This document shows positions 12,835 to 20,160 of a stretch of DNA of 20,160 bases, piece by piece; position 1 is the first letter of the stretch, and every line of letters begins with the position of its first letter. The position numbers and the translations under genes are program-made. Location of the stretch: the NCBI GenBank assembly GCA_040005095.1, contig JBDTZN010000031.1, positions 1-20,160 on the forward strand. Reading direction: 5' to 3'. Origin of the DNA: UBA5186 sp040005095 (GTDB taxonomy: Bacteria > Actinomycetota > Thermoleophilia > Gaiellales > Gaiellaceae). The notes beneath the pieces are model-generated. The model did no database searches. It worked only from the letters and a program-made list of their open reading frames with translations, and was not told the DNA's origin.

Positions 12835-13994
12835 CTGGATTCCGCGCCGCCCTTGCGGCACCTGGGCTGTCCGCGATCGCCGAGGTCAAGCGCCGCTCCC
12901 CCTCCGCCGGCGACCTGCGGCCCGACGCCGACCCCGCCCGGCTCGCCGCACAGTTCGCGCACGCAGGCGCGGCGGCGGTGTCCGTGCTCGTGGACGAGCG
13001 CTTCGGCGGCTCGCTCGACGACCTGCGGGCCGCTCGCTCGGCCACGACCGTGCCGCTTCTCGGCAAGGGGTTCTTCCGAGAGGAAGAGGATCTCCGGCTG
13101 TTGAAGGAGGCCGGCGCCGATGCGGTGCTGATCCTGCTTCGCGACGTCGACGACGGCCGGGCCCGTGAGCTGCTCGCGCGCGCCGGGGCGCTCGGCCTCG
13201 ACACGCTCGTGGAAGCGCACGACGCGGAGGAGCTCGAGCGCGCGCTGGCCCTCGACGCGCCCACGATAGGCGTCAACGCGCGCGATCTGACCTCGTTCGA
13301 GATCGACCGCGCCGCGCAGCTCCGGCTCGTCTCGCAGGCCCGCGCACGCGCACCCGAACGCGTCGTGATCGCCGAGAGCGGCGTCCACACCCGGGCGCAG
13401 GGCGCGCTGGCCGAGCTCTCGGGCGCCGACGCGATCCTCGTCGGCTCCGCCCTCATGCGCGCGCCCGACCCGCCCGCGAAGCTCGCCGAGCTTCTCTCGC
13501 GCCCGCTCGTCAAGGTTTGCGGGCTCACTCGCGCGGAGGACGTCGCGGTCGCGGTCGACGCGGGCGCCGATCTGCTCGGCTTCATCCTCGCCCGCGAGAG
13601 CCCGCGGCGCGCGGCGGAGGTCCTGCCGGTCCCCGAAACCGTCCTGTCGGTGGCGGTCTTCGTCACGGACACCGAAGAGACGCCCGCCGATCTCGTCCAG
13701 CTCTACGAGCGCGCGAACGGCCACCGCGGCCGAGACGCAAAGCTGCTGCGCGACGACACCGAGGTCGCGCGCGTTGTCGACCTCCCCTGGCAGGCCGGCG
13801 ACCCGCTGCACTTCCAGCGCGCAGCGGCTGTCGAGGGACGCGTGATGCTCGCGGGCGGATTGGCGGCCGACAACGTGCGCGAAGCGATAGCGGCTGTGCA
13901 TCCCTGGGCCGTGGACGCCAGCTCGCGGCTCGAGATCGAGCCGGGCGTGAAGGATCACGACCGCGTGCGCGCCTACGTTGCAGCGGCGAGATGA
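12831..13994 (+). CDS. trpCF: Fused indole-3-glycerol-phosphate synthase and phosphoribosylanthranilate isomerase (TrpC-TrpF)
   Basis: 387 residues carrying two successive reactions in one chain, in the same order as the E. coli TrpC fusion. Residues 1-224 are IGPS: AEVKRRSPS (17-25; Glu18, Lys20), GKGFF with Lys79, VEAH with Glu128, VNARDL with Asn149, ESGV with Glu182 and GSALMR. The N-terminal extension of about 45 residues found in most IGPS is missing. Residues 225-387 are PRAI: LVKVCGLT with the catalytic Cys230, GADLLGFILARESPR, then LAGGL (339-343) and WAVDASSRLE with Asp362, then PGVKD. This half is only about 163 residues (usually about 200), and its middle lacks recognisable QLHG and GGTGKTFDW motifs. 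There is no frameshift. Start and stop overlap trpD and trpB as ATGA. Confidence 0.9.
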   Translation: MTGFRAALAAPGLSAIAEVKRRSPSAGDLRPDADPARLAAQFAHAGAAAVSVLVDERFGGSLDDLRAARSATTVPLLGKGFFREEEDLRLLKEAGADAVLILLRDVDDGRARELLARAGALGLDTLVEAHDAEELERALALDAPTIGVNARDLTSFEIDRAAQLRLVSQARARAPERVVIAESGVHTRAQGALAELSGADAILVGSALMRAPDPPAKLAELLSRPLVKVCGLTRAEDVAVAVDAGADLLGFILARESPRRAAEVLPVPETVLSVAVFVTDTEETPADLVQLYERANGHRGRDAKLLRDDTEVARVVDLPWQAGDPLHFQRAAAVEGRVMLAGGLAADNVREAIAAVHPWAVDASSRLEIEPGVKDHDRVRAYVAAAR

Positions 13995-15100
13995 GCACCG
14001 GCCTCTACGGCACCTACGGCGGCCGCTACGTGCCGGAGACGCTGATCCCGGCGCTCGAAGAGCTCGAAGCCGGCTGGCGCGCGGTCGGCGACGACTTTCG
14101 CGAGGAGCTCGCGGCGCTGCAGCGCACGTACATCGGGCGGCCGACGCCGCTCTACGAAACGGTCCGCTTCGCCCCAGAGGGGAAGCGGATCCTGCTCAAG
14201 CGCGAAGACCTGTGCCACACGGGCGCGCACAAGATCAACAACGCGGTCGGCCAGGCGCTTCTCGCCCAGCGGCTCGGCAAGCGCCGCATCGTCGCCGAGA
14301 CCGGCGCGGGCCAACACGGCGTCGCGACGGCCACCGTCTGCGCGCGGTTCGGGCTCGAGTGCGTCGTCTACATGGGCTCCGAGGACATGCGCCGCCAGGC
14401 CCCCAACGTCGAGCGGATGAAGCTCCTTGGCGCGGAGGTGCAAGCCGTCGAGTTCGGCACGCGCACGCTGAAGGAGGCGACGAGCGAAGCCATCCGCGAC
14501 TGGATCTCGAACGTCGAGACGACCTACTACCTGATCGGCTCCGTCGTCGGCCCGCATCCGTATCCCGAACTCGTGCGGGAGCTCCAGTCGGTGATCGGAT
14601 ACGAGGCGCGCGAGCAGTCGCTCGAGCTGGGACGGCTGCCGGATGCCGTCCTCGCCTGCGTCGGCGGCGGCTCGAACGCCATCGGGATCTTCGCCGGCTT
14701 CGTCGACGACGTGGACGTCCGGCTCGTCGGCGTCGAGGCCGAAGGCGCAGCGAGTCTCGGCAGCGGACGACCGGGCGTCCTACACGGCGCGCGCTCGTCG
14801 CTCCTCGCCGACGAGGACGGGCAGATCGCGGACGCCCACTCCATCTCCGCGGGCCTCGATTACCCGGGCGTCGGCCCCGAGCACGCCCACCTCCGCGACT
14901 CCGGTCGGGCCTCCTACCTGACCGCCAGCGACGACGAAGCGGTGGCAGCGTTCCACCGGCTGGCCGAGACGGAGGGAATCATTCCGGCGCTCGAGCCGTC
15001 GCACGCGCTCGCCCGCGCCCTCGACCTCGACGCCGAGCTCGTGCTCGTCTGCCTCTCGGGGCGCGGTGACAAGGATCTGGCCGAGGTGCTCGCGCACTGA
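13991..15100 (+). CDS. trpB: Tryptophan synthase beta subunit
   Basis: Pyridoxal-phosphate enzyme joining indole and serine to make tryptophan, working as a complex with TrpA. 369 residues, somewhat shorter than the usual 390-400, mainly at the N-terminus, which starts STGLYGTYGGRYVPETL. The PLP lysine is Lys81 in CHTGAHKINN; the catalytic Glu103 lies in AETGAGQHGVA; CVGGGSNAIGIF is the phosphate-binding loop; LSGRGDKD closes the C-terminus. It is the standard TrpB1 type. The gene overlaps trpCF by four bases (ATGA) and shares one base with the following GNAT gene (TGATG). Confidence 0.96.
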   Translation: MSTGLYGTYGGRYVPETLIPALEELEAGWRAVGDDFREELAALQRTYIGRPTPLYETVRFAPEGKRILLKREDLCHTGAHKINNAVGQALLAQRLGKRRIVAETGAGQHGVATATVCARFGLECVVYMGSEDMRRQAPNVERMKLLGAEVQAVEFGTRTLKEATSEAIRDWISNVETTYYLIGSVVGPHPYPELVRELQSVIGYEAREQSLELGRLPDAVLACVGGGSNAIGIFAGFVDDVDVRLVGVEAEGAASLGSGRPGVLHGARSSLLADEDGQIADAHSISAGLDYPGVGPEHAHLRDSGRASYLTASDDEAVAAFHRLAETEGIIPALEPSHALARALDLDAELVLVCLSGRGDKDLAEVLAH

Positions 15101-15672
15101 TGTCCTCGGACCACTCCGAGGCGAAGCTCTCGATGTACTCGTATCCCGTCGAGCTGCGAATCGACGAGTTGCTGTTGCGTGCTCCGATCGAGGCGGACGT
15201 GGACACGATCGCGCCGGCGTTCCGCGATCCTGCCGTCGGCGGTGAGGCGGGCCTCCCGCCCGTCGACGCCGAGAGGCTGCGCTTGATGCTCCGCGAACAG
15301 CTGCCGACGATGCGTGAGCGGGGACTGCTCTCGCCGTACGTCATCGTGGACTCCGGGACGGACCAGCTCATCGGCGGTACGGCCATGCACCACCTGGATC
15401 CGATGCGTGACGCCGTCGAGATCGGCTACTGGCTGTTCATCGAGGCGCGTGGCCGCGGTGCCGCGACGCGGGCGGTGCGAGCGATGGTGGACCACGCGTT
15501 TGCGAACGGGATCTACCGCGTCGAAGCGCATGTTCGCGTTGGGAATACGGCCTCCGAACGCGTGCTCGCGCGTTTCGGCTTCGTCCGCGAGGGAGTCAAA
15601 CGGCGGTATCTGCACCACGGCGGGAATCGCGTCGACGCAACGCTCTTCTCGCTGCTCGCGGACGACGCGTGA
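15100..15672 (+). CDS. RimJ/RimL-type GNAT acetyltransferase embedded in the trp operon
   Basis: 190 residues with the layout of RimJ/RimL-like enzymes: LRIDELLLRAPIEADVDTI near the N-terminus, VIVDSGTDQLIGGTAMHHL, EIGYWLFIEARGRGAAT (107-123, acetyl-CoA loop), YRVEAHVRVGNTASERVLARFGFVREGVKRR, and a short C-terminal tail. Members acetylate protein N-termini or small amines; the substrate here is unknown. It lies between trpB and trpA with a one-base overlap at its start and a four-base overlap (GTGA) at its end, so it must be transcribed and probably translated together with the tryptophan genes. It is not closely similar to the tandem GNAT pair at 6390-7626. A GNAT is not a normal member of trp operons. 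Confidence 0.85.
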   Translation: MSSDHSEAKLSMYSYPVELRIDELLLRAPIEADVDTIAPAFRDPAVGGEAGLPPVDAERLRLMLREQLPTMRERGLLSPYVIVDSGTDQLIGGTAMHHLDPMRDAVEIGYWLFIEARGRGAATRAVRAMVDHAFANGIYRVEAHVRVGNTASERVLARFGFVREGVKRRYLHHGGNRVDATLFSLLADDA

Positions 15673-16367
15673 AGACGCTCGTCGTCTACCTGATGGCCGG
15701 AAGCGCCACGCCCGCGCTCGCGGAGGCGGCGGTTGCGGCCGGCGCGAACGTCGTCGAAATCGGCTTCCCGTTCTCCGACCCGCTCGCGGACGGCCCGGTC
15801 ATCCGCCGCGCGGCCGAGCGCGCGCTCGCGGAGGGCATGCGCACGCGGGCCTGCCTCGAGTGCCTGGCGGCCGTGCGCGAGCGCGTGACGACGCCGCTGA
15901 TCCCCATGACGTACTCCTCGCTGCTGGAGGCCTACGGCTACGAGCGCTTCGCCGAGGACGCGCGCGGTGCCGGAGCCACCTCGCTGATCATCGCCGACCT
16001 CCCGGCGGGGGAGCGACCGAACCTGCGCCGCATCCAGCTCGTGGCTCCGACGTCGACCGAGGAGCGGTTGCGGCTGGCCGCCGAGTCGACGGACGGCTGG
16101 CTTTACCTGGTCACGGTGACCGGCACGACCGGTGCGCGAACCAAGCTCTCCCCCGCCCTCGCCGGCCTCGTCGACCGCGTTCGCGACGTCACCGACGCTC
16201 CGCTCTACGCCGGCTTCGGGATCTCGACGCCAGAGCAGGCGCAGGCGGCCGCAGACCTCGCGGACGGCGTGGTCGTCGGGTCCCGCGCAGTCGAGGTCGC
16301 GGAAGCGGGACCGGCCGCGCTGGCCGAATACGTTGCTTCGCTAAGAGAAGTACTCCGGGAGTCTTGA
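15669..16367 (+). CDS. trpA: Tryptophan synthase alpha subunit, short form
   Basis: Cleaves indole-3-glycerol phosphate to indole and glyceraldehyde-3-phosphate, passing indole to TrpB. 232 residues, against about 260-270 in most TrpA. The catalytic pair is Glu30 and Asp41 in VVEIGFPFSDPLADGP, with the same 11-residue spacing as Glu49 and Asp60 of the Salmonella enzyme. PMTYSSLLEAYG, IIADLPAGE, LVAPTSTEER, YLVTVTGTTGAR (146-157) and YAGFGIST are the remaining family blocks. The N-terminus begins directly at the first barrel strand, and the loop after DLP is shortened. Start is GTG at 15669, inside the GNAT stop (GTGA). The operon ends here; a perfect inverted repeat begins directly after the stop codon. 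Confidence 0.94.
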   Translation: MKTLVVYLMAGSATPALAEAAVAAGANVVEIGFPFSDPLADGPVIRRAAERALAEGMRTRACLECLAAVRERVTTPLIPMTYSSLLEAYGYERFAEDARGAGATSLIIADLPAGERPNLRRIQLVAPTSTEERLRLAAESTDGWLYLVTVTGTTGARTKLSPALAGLVDRVRDVTDAPLYAGFGISTPEQAQAAADLADGVVVGSRAVEVAEAGPAALAEYVASLREVLRES

Positions 16368-16390
16368 CTAAGTAACAGACTGTTACTTAG
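16368..16390. repeat. Perfect 11-base inverted repeat at the trpA/ATPase convergence
   Basis: CTAAGTAACAG (16368-16378), a single central A, then CTGTTACTTAG (16380-16390). It starts on the base after the trpA stop and ends 7 bases before the convergent ATPase stop. It is AT-rich in a GC-rich window. As RNA it forms a 10-base-pair hairpin with a GAC loop on either strand, without a following U-run. It may be a bidirectional terminator; the symmetry also resembles TetR-type operators, but the position argues against that. Confidence 0.6.
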
Positions 16391-16397
16391 ACATTGG

Positions 16398-18743
16398 TTA
16401 CGCCGCGGGGCGCCCCGGGACGAAGCGATCGTCCGTGATCCAGAGGAAGCCGATCGCCAGCCCCGAGCCGACGAGCACCGCGATCCAGCCCCCGAAATCG
16501 AGTCCCTGCAGGGCAAAGAAGCTGCGCGTGCCGGGGACGGCGAGCACGATCAGATACAGCGCCGCGAGGGCACCGCAGAGGATCGACACGGCCGTGCCGC
16601 GGCGCCGGCCCGAGGCCTCCAGCGCCAGGATCAGGTACAGCCCGATTGCGACGAGCACCGTCGTCGCGACTGTTCGCGCCTCCACGAGCGGGACGTTCGC
16701 GACGTTGAGCGCGAGTAGGTAGCCGGAGAGCACGCCGAGTCCAGCAGCGGTCCCGGCCGGGACGGCGAAGCGCGCAACCTCCCGAAGGAACCCGCGCGTC
16801 CTGAACGTCCCGGCGCTCGGCGCGAGCGCCAGGAAGATCGACGGCAGCCCGATCGTGATCGACGCCGCGAGCGTGAGGTGGCGCGGCAGCAGCGGATACG
16901 CGGTCGGCGTCAGCCCGATCGAGAGAATCAGAAAGACGGCGAAGACCGACTTCGTCACGAACAGCTTCGCGACGCGCTGGAGATTGCGCAGGATCTTCCG
17001 CCCTTCCTCGACCATTGGCGGCAGGACCGCGAAGTCCCCGCGGACGAGTACGAGATCGGCGACGCTGCGCGCCATCTGCGCGCCGCTCCCCTGGGCGATC
17101 GCGAGCCGGGCCGCCTTCAGCGCGGGAACGTCGTTGACGCCGTCACCGATCATTGCCACGTAGCGGCCGCCGTCCCGCAGCGCCTCCACTACGCGCCGCT
17201 TCCCCTCGGGCGTGATCCGCCCGACGACGCGGTGCTCGAGGATGAGCCGCCGCAGCTCGACGGGATCCTCCGGGAGCGAGCCGCCGTCGATCGGCGCCGC
17301 CGTCTCGATCCCGGCCCGGGCGGCGATCGACGCCACAGTCTCTGGACGATCGCCGGAGAGCACCGCGAGCGCCACGCCCTGCGCCCCGAAGAAGTCGACC
17401 GTCTGGCGCGCCTCGGGTCGCAACCGCTCGGCGACCACGACGAGGCCGAGCAGCACGAGGCCTGGCGGCGGTGTCGCGTCTCCGAGAAGCGGGGCATCGG
17501 TGCGCGCGAACGCAAGGACGCGCCGGCCCTGTCGCGCCTCGGCCTCGGCGACCGGCCCGAGTCCGTCCAGCGAGAACAGCTCGGGCGCACCGAGCACGTA
17601 GGAGCCGCCGTCGAGCTCGAGCGCCCCCCAGCGCCTCACCGACGAGAACGGAACCTGCACTCCTGCCCGCTCGGCCGTGCCCGGGAGGGACTCGGCGACC
17701 GCACGAAGCGTTGAGTTTGCGCCGGGCGAGCTGGCCGCGTACCGCCCGAGCGCAATCCGCAGCTCCTCCTCGTCCGCCCCGGCTGCGGGCACGAGCTTCA
17801 CCACCGTCAGCCCGGGCTCGGTGAGCGTGCCGGTCTTGTCGAGGCAGACCACGTCCACGGACGAGATCGACTCGACCGCATTCAGCTGCTGCGCGAGCGC
17901 CCCGCGCCGGGCCATGCGCAGCGCGCCCACCGCATAGGTCACGCTCGCGAGCAGGATCAGACCCTCCGGCACCATCGTCACGACTGCAGCGACGGACGTC
18001 GGGACCGCCTCCCCGATCGGCGTCTTCCGATCCCAGAGCGCGTAGCCGAGCACGAGCGCGAGGGGAACCATCACCGCGACCAGCGCAAGCAGGAGCCGGT
18101 TCAGCGCGCGCTCGAGCGGCGAGCGCGGGTGGCGGAACTCGCGCGCCTCCCCTGCGAGCCGCTCCGCGTAGCTCCGCTCGCCGACCGCGGTCACCTCGTA
18201 CGCCCCGGTCCCGTCGAGCGCGAACGAGCCCGAGCGCACCTCCTGGCCGGGCCCGCGCTCGACGGGCTCGGCCTCGCCGGTGAGGATCGACTCGTCGATA
18301 CTCAGCGAGGCAGCGTCCACGAGCGTGCCGTCGGCGACGATCTGGTCGCCAGCCTGCACGCGCACGAGGTCCCCTTCGACCACGCCCTCGACGGGCACGT
18401 CTCGTGCCTGGCCCTCGCGCACGACGTGCGCGGTCGGCGCGACAAGTGCGGCAAGCCTGTCGAGCGCCCGCTTGGCCCGCAGCTCCTGCCCGATCCCGAT
18501 GCCGGAGTTCGCGACGAGGATCCCGAGGAAGAGCGCGTCCTGCCACTGGCCGAAGGCGAGCGTGACGACCCCTGCGACGAGCAGGATCACGTTGAAGACG
18601 GTCAGGACGTTCGCGCGGACGATGCTCCACGTGGAACGGCTCGTCGGCGGCGGCCCCGGCGGCGGCTTGGCCGCCAGACGGCGCGAGGCCTCGGCTTCGG
18701 TGAGCCCGTGAGCTGTGAGGTCGGTGCTGGCGGTCGCGGTCAG
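16398..18743 (-). CDS. Cation-transporting P-type ATPase, CtpE-like
   Basis: Membrane pump with all P-type landmarks. Numbering from the GTG at 18588-18590 (730 residues): actuator TGEA at 104-107, PEGL in the fourth membrane helix at 208-211, phosphorylated Asp251 in DKTGTLT (codon 17838-17840), LGAPE at 333-337, SGDRPETV at 412-419 and GDGVNDVPALK at 482-492, then several C-terminal membrane helices. The LGAPE/IGAPD form without Lys and the overall layout match mycobacterial CtpE, a calcium-linked ATPase, so calcium is a guess. Clear coding continues upstream of that GTG: a cation-ATPase N-terminal domain (HGLTEAEASRRLAAK, STWSIVRANVLTVFN) in frame to at least 18707, with no ATG, GTG or TTG. 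The start given is a CTG at 18741-18743, 10 bases after the methyltransferase stop. The domain evidence is strong; the exact start is uncertain. Confidence 0.85.
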   Translation of the reverse strand: MTATASTDLTAHGLTEAEASRRLAAKPPPGPPPTSRSTWSIVRANVLTVFNVILLVAGVVTLAFGQWQDALFLGILVANSGIGIGQELRAKRALDRLAALVAPTAHVVREGQARDVPVEGVVEGDLVRVQAGDQIVADGTLVDAASLSIDESILTGEAEPVERGPGQEVRSGSFALDGTGAYEVTAVGERSYAERLAGEAREFRHPRSPLERALNRLLLALVAVMVPLALVLGYALWDRKTPIGEAVPTSVAAVVTMVPEGLILLASVTYAVGALRMARRGALAQQLNAVESISSVDVVCLDKTGTLTEPGLTVVKLVPAAGADEEELRIALGRYAASSPGANSTLRAVAESLPGTAERAGVQVPFSSVRRWGALELDGGSYVLGAPELFSLDGLGPVAEAEARQGRRVLAFARTDAPLLGDATPPPGLVLLGLVVVAERLRPEARQTVDFFGAQGVALAVLSGDRPETVASIAARAGIETAAPIDGGSLPEDPVELRRLILEHRVVGRITPEGKRRVVEALRDGGRYVAMIGDGVNDVPALKAARLAIAQGSGAQMARSVADLVLVRGDFAVLPPMVEEGRKILRNLQRVAKLFVTKSVFAVFLILSIGLTPTAYPLLPRHLTLAASITIGLPSIFLALAPSAGTFRTRGFLREVARFAVPAGTAAGLGVLSGYLLALNVANVPLVEARTVATTVLVAIGLYLILALEASGRRRGTAVSILCGALAALYLIVLAVPGTRSFFALQGLDFGGWIAVLVGSGLAIGFLWITDDRFVPGRPAA

Positions 18744-18753
18744 GCGACCGACG

Positions 18754-19560
18754 CTAGCGGACGCCGATCCGCACGTGGTAGCCGAAGCGGAACGGCACCG
18801 TGCCGTCGCCGAGCACCCGGCGCGCGACGGCCTCGACCTCGTCGAGGGGAAGCTCGCGTTCAGCCTCCGCAGGGTCGCCGATCATCCCGATGCTGCCCAT
18901 GAGTCCGACGAGCCGGTCAGCGTCGCCCTGCTCGACCGAGTGGAGGACGAGCTCGCGGCAGTAGCGGAACTCGCCGCTCTCGCGCATCCGCTGGAGATGC
19001 GTGTCCTTCGTCAGCCGCTCGGCGCCCGGGTGGATGCCCAGCCGCACGCGCCGCGCCCGTCGCCGGGCGCCGTACTCGTAGAGCGCCTGCTCGATCTCCC
19101 AGTCCACCACGGGATAGACGTCGTAGTCGTACGCCGCGAAGACTCCGCCGGGCCGCAAGATGCGTCCGACCTCGGCGAACGTCGGGGCCGGCTCCATCCA
19201 GTGCAGGGATTGCGACGCGGTGACGATGTCGGCGCAGGCGTCGGCGAGCCCCGTCTCGTGCGAGAAGCCGAGCACGAACTCGACGTTCTGCTCCGGGGTC
19301 AGGCCCTCGGCTTCGTCCCGCATGAACGGGTTCGGCTCGACACCAACGACCCGCTCCGCGAGCGGCGCCCAGGGTCGGGTGGAAAGGCCCGTCCCCGCGC
19401 CGAGATCGACGACGAGGGCGGGCCGTTCCGTTCGCGCAAACTGGAGCAGCGTCTCGAAGAGCGCGGCCGGCGGTCTGGGCCGGTAGCGATCGTAATGCGA
19501 CGCGAACCCCTCCCGCTCGTAGCCCGAGCGGGAGATCAGCTCACGGGAAAACTCTGTCAA
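18754..19560 (-). CDS. Class I SAM-dependent methyltransferase
   Basis: 268 residues, Methyltransf_11/25 type. FASHYDRYRPRPP (19-31) is the typical entry segment. Motif I is VVDLGAGTGLSTR (50-62), with the acidic ribose-binding residue Glu75 in VVGVEPN. DIVTASQSLHWMEP (111-124) and VGRILRPGGVFAAYDYD (131-147) are motifs II/III. The C-terminal part is a family-specific lid. Substrate unknown; relatives methylate small molecules or are of unassigned function. The start is TTG at 19558-19560; no ATG or GTG lies in a fitting place. It lies directly upstream of the ATPase gene on the same strand, probably in one transcript, though no functional link is evident. Confidence 0.87.
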   Translation of the reverse strand: MTEFSRELISRSGYEREGFASHYDRYRPRPPAALFETLLQFARTERPALVVDLGAGTGLSTRPWAPLAERVVGVEPNPFMRDEAEGLTPEQNVEFVLGFSHETGLADACADIVTASQSLHWMEPAPTFAEVGRILRPGGVFAAYDYDVYPVVDWEIEQALYEYGARRRARRVRLGIHPGAERLTKDTHLQRMRESGEFRYCRELVLHSVEQGDADRLVGLMGSIGMIGDPAEAERELPLDEVEAVARRVLGDGTVPFRFGYHVRIGVR

Positions 19561-19573
19561 TTACCAGCGCTAA

Positions 19574-19621
19574 GGCGTCGGCACGACGCCGTACTCAGCC
19601 ACGTGGGCTTTGCCCGCGTGG
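19574..19621. terminator. Two tandem hairpins between the helicase and methyltransferase genes
   Basis: Hairpin one is GGCGTCG-GCA-CGACGCC (19574-19590), a perfect 7-base-pair stem. Hairpin two is CCACGTGGGC-TTT-GCCCGCGTGG (19599-19621), ten pairs including one G-T wobble. On the minus strand they follow the helicase stop by about 40 bases and precede the methyltransferase start. No T-run follows, as is often so in high-GC actinobacteria. Their role as the helicase terminator is inferred. Confidence 0.5.
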
Positions 19622-19662
19622 CGTCTGCGCTTCCTTGCCAGCAGGCCATGCGTGAGCCCGGT

Positions 19663-20160
19663 TTACCAACGGGACCGACGTCCGCGGCGGCTCGTGTAGA
19701 GCAACCGCGGTCGCGCGACCGTCATGCCCTGGCTCTCGAACTGCTCGCGGTGGCCGAGGCCGACCGCGAAGCGGCTCACGTCCGCCTGCTGCTCGGGGGT
19801 CACGAGCGTGACGCCGCTACCGCTCTTGCCGGCACGGCCGGTGCGGCCGACGCGGTGGATGTAGCCCTTCCCGTCCTCGGGCGGATCGAAGTTGATCACG
19901 TGCGTGATGTCCGCGAGGTCGAGCCCGCGCGCCGCCACGTCCGTGGCGACGAGGGTCGTCACCTTGCCGGTGTGGAAGCGCTCGAGCGCCCGCTCGCGCG
20001 CGCCCTGGGTCATGTCCCCGTGCAGCGCGGCCGCACGCACGTCGCGGCGGTGGAGCTTCGCGACGAGGCGGTCGGCGCCACGCTTGGTGCGGACGAAGAC
20101 GAGTGCGAGACCGCGCTCGGCCTCGAGCTCGGCGATCAGCGCGTCGACCTTCCCCTCGTG
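19663..20160 (-). CDS. DEAD-box ATP-dependent RNA helicase, C-terminal part (N-terminus beyond window)
   Basis: The 165 visible residues are the second RecA-like domain and tail of a DEAD-box helicase. Motif IV region LALVFVRTKRGAD (18-30), ALHGDMTQGARERALERF (45-62), motif V TDVAARGLD (73-81) and motif VI HRVGRTGRAG (102-111) are all present. The tail is short and basic, ending SRRGRRSRW, compatible with RNA binding. These enzymes unwind RNA in ribosome assembly and mRNA decay; the subgroup (RhlE, CsdA or DbpA type) cannot be decided without the N-terminal half. The gene runs off the right edge in frame. Confidence 0.93.
   Translation of the reverse strand, partial: HEGKVDALIAELEAERGLALVFVRTKRGADRLVAKLHRRDVRAAALHGDMTQGARERALERFHTGKVTTLVATDVAARGLDLADITHVINFDPPEDGKGYIHRVGRTGRAGKSGSGVTLVTPEQQADVSRFAVGLGHREQFESQGMTVARPRLLYTSRRGRRSRW

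Noticed and set aside
19555..19560. TTGACA as a -35 promoter element
   Set aside because: It is the TTG start and second codon of the methyltransferase; no -10-like hexamer follows at 16-19 bases.

Overview
This 20,160-base window is uniformly GC-rich and densely coded, with many GTG and TTG starts, few Shine-Dalgarno sites and short gaps. Gene content and codon use suggest an actinobacterium, perhaps of the Thermoleophilia (Gaiellales or Solirubrobacterales) type; that placement is an inference. No tRNA, rRNA, CRISPR array, insertion sequence or phage gene was seen. No gene-free stretch exceeds 300 bases; the longest are 9835-10034 (regulatory DNA of the trp operon) and 2538-2718 (nothing recognisable).

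Bases 1-9834 are mostly minus-strand acyl-CoA catabolism: a B12-dependent acyl-CoA mutase running off the left edge, a PduO-type cobalamin adenosyltransferase, a short-chain acyl-CoA dehydrogenase, a 3-hydroxyacyl-CoA dehydrogenase, an acetyl-CoA acetyltransferase and an M42 aminopeptidase. An HD-GYP response regulator sits among them. The mutase has the Phe/Gln active-site pair of isobutyryl-CoA mutase, so the set could turn isobutyryl-CoA into butyryl-CoA and then acetyl-CoA; a crotonase is missing from the window. Plus-strand genes in this part are a low-complexity surface-type protein that looks 5'-truncated, a small putative lipoprotein and a tandem pair of GNAT proteins. Convergent genes here share or abut their stop codons.

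Bases 9835-16367 are a complete tryptophan operon: leader peptide and attenuator, trpE, trpG, trpD, a trpC-trpF fusion, trpB, an unexpected GNAT gene, and trpA. Every structural gene overlaps the next by 1 or 4 bases. The leader encodes a 24-residue peptide containing Trp-Trp-Ala-Trp. It is followed by a strong hairpin with a short T-run, then by a second hairpin that covers the trpE ribosome binding site. Several Trp enzymes are shorter than usual.

Bases 16368-20160 hold a perfect 11-base inverted repeat at the trpA/ATPase convergence, a CtpE-like P-type ATPase whose N-terminal domain has no ATG, GTG or TTG start, a class I methyltransferase, a two-hairpin spacer and the C-terminal part of a DEAD-box RNA helicase.

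The main window-wide pattern is that several genes have a TANNNT -10 element only 6-7 bases before the start codon. This is the signature of leaderless mRNA, and it includes the trp leader peptide itself.
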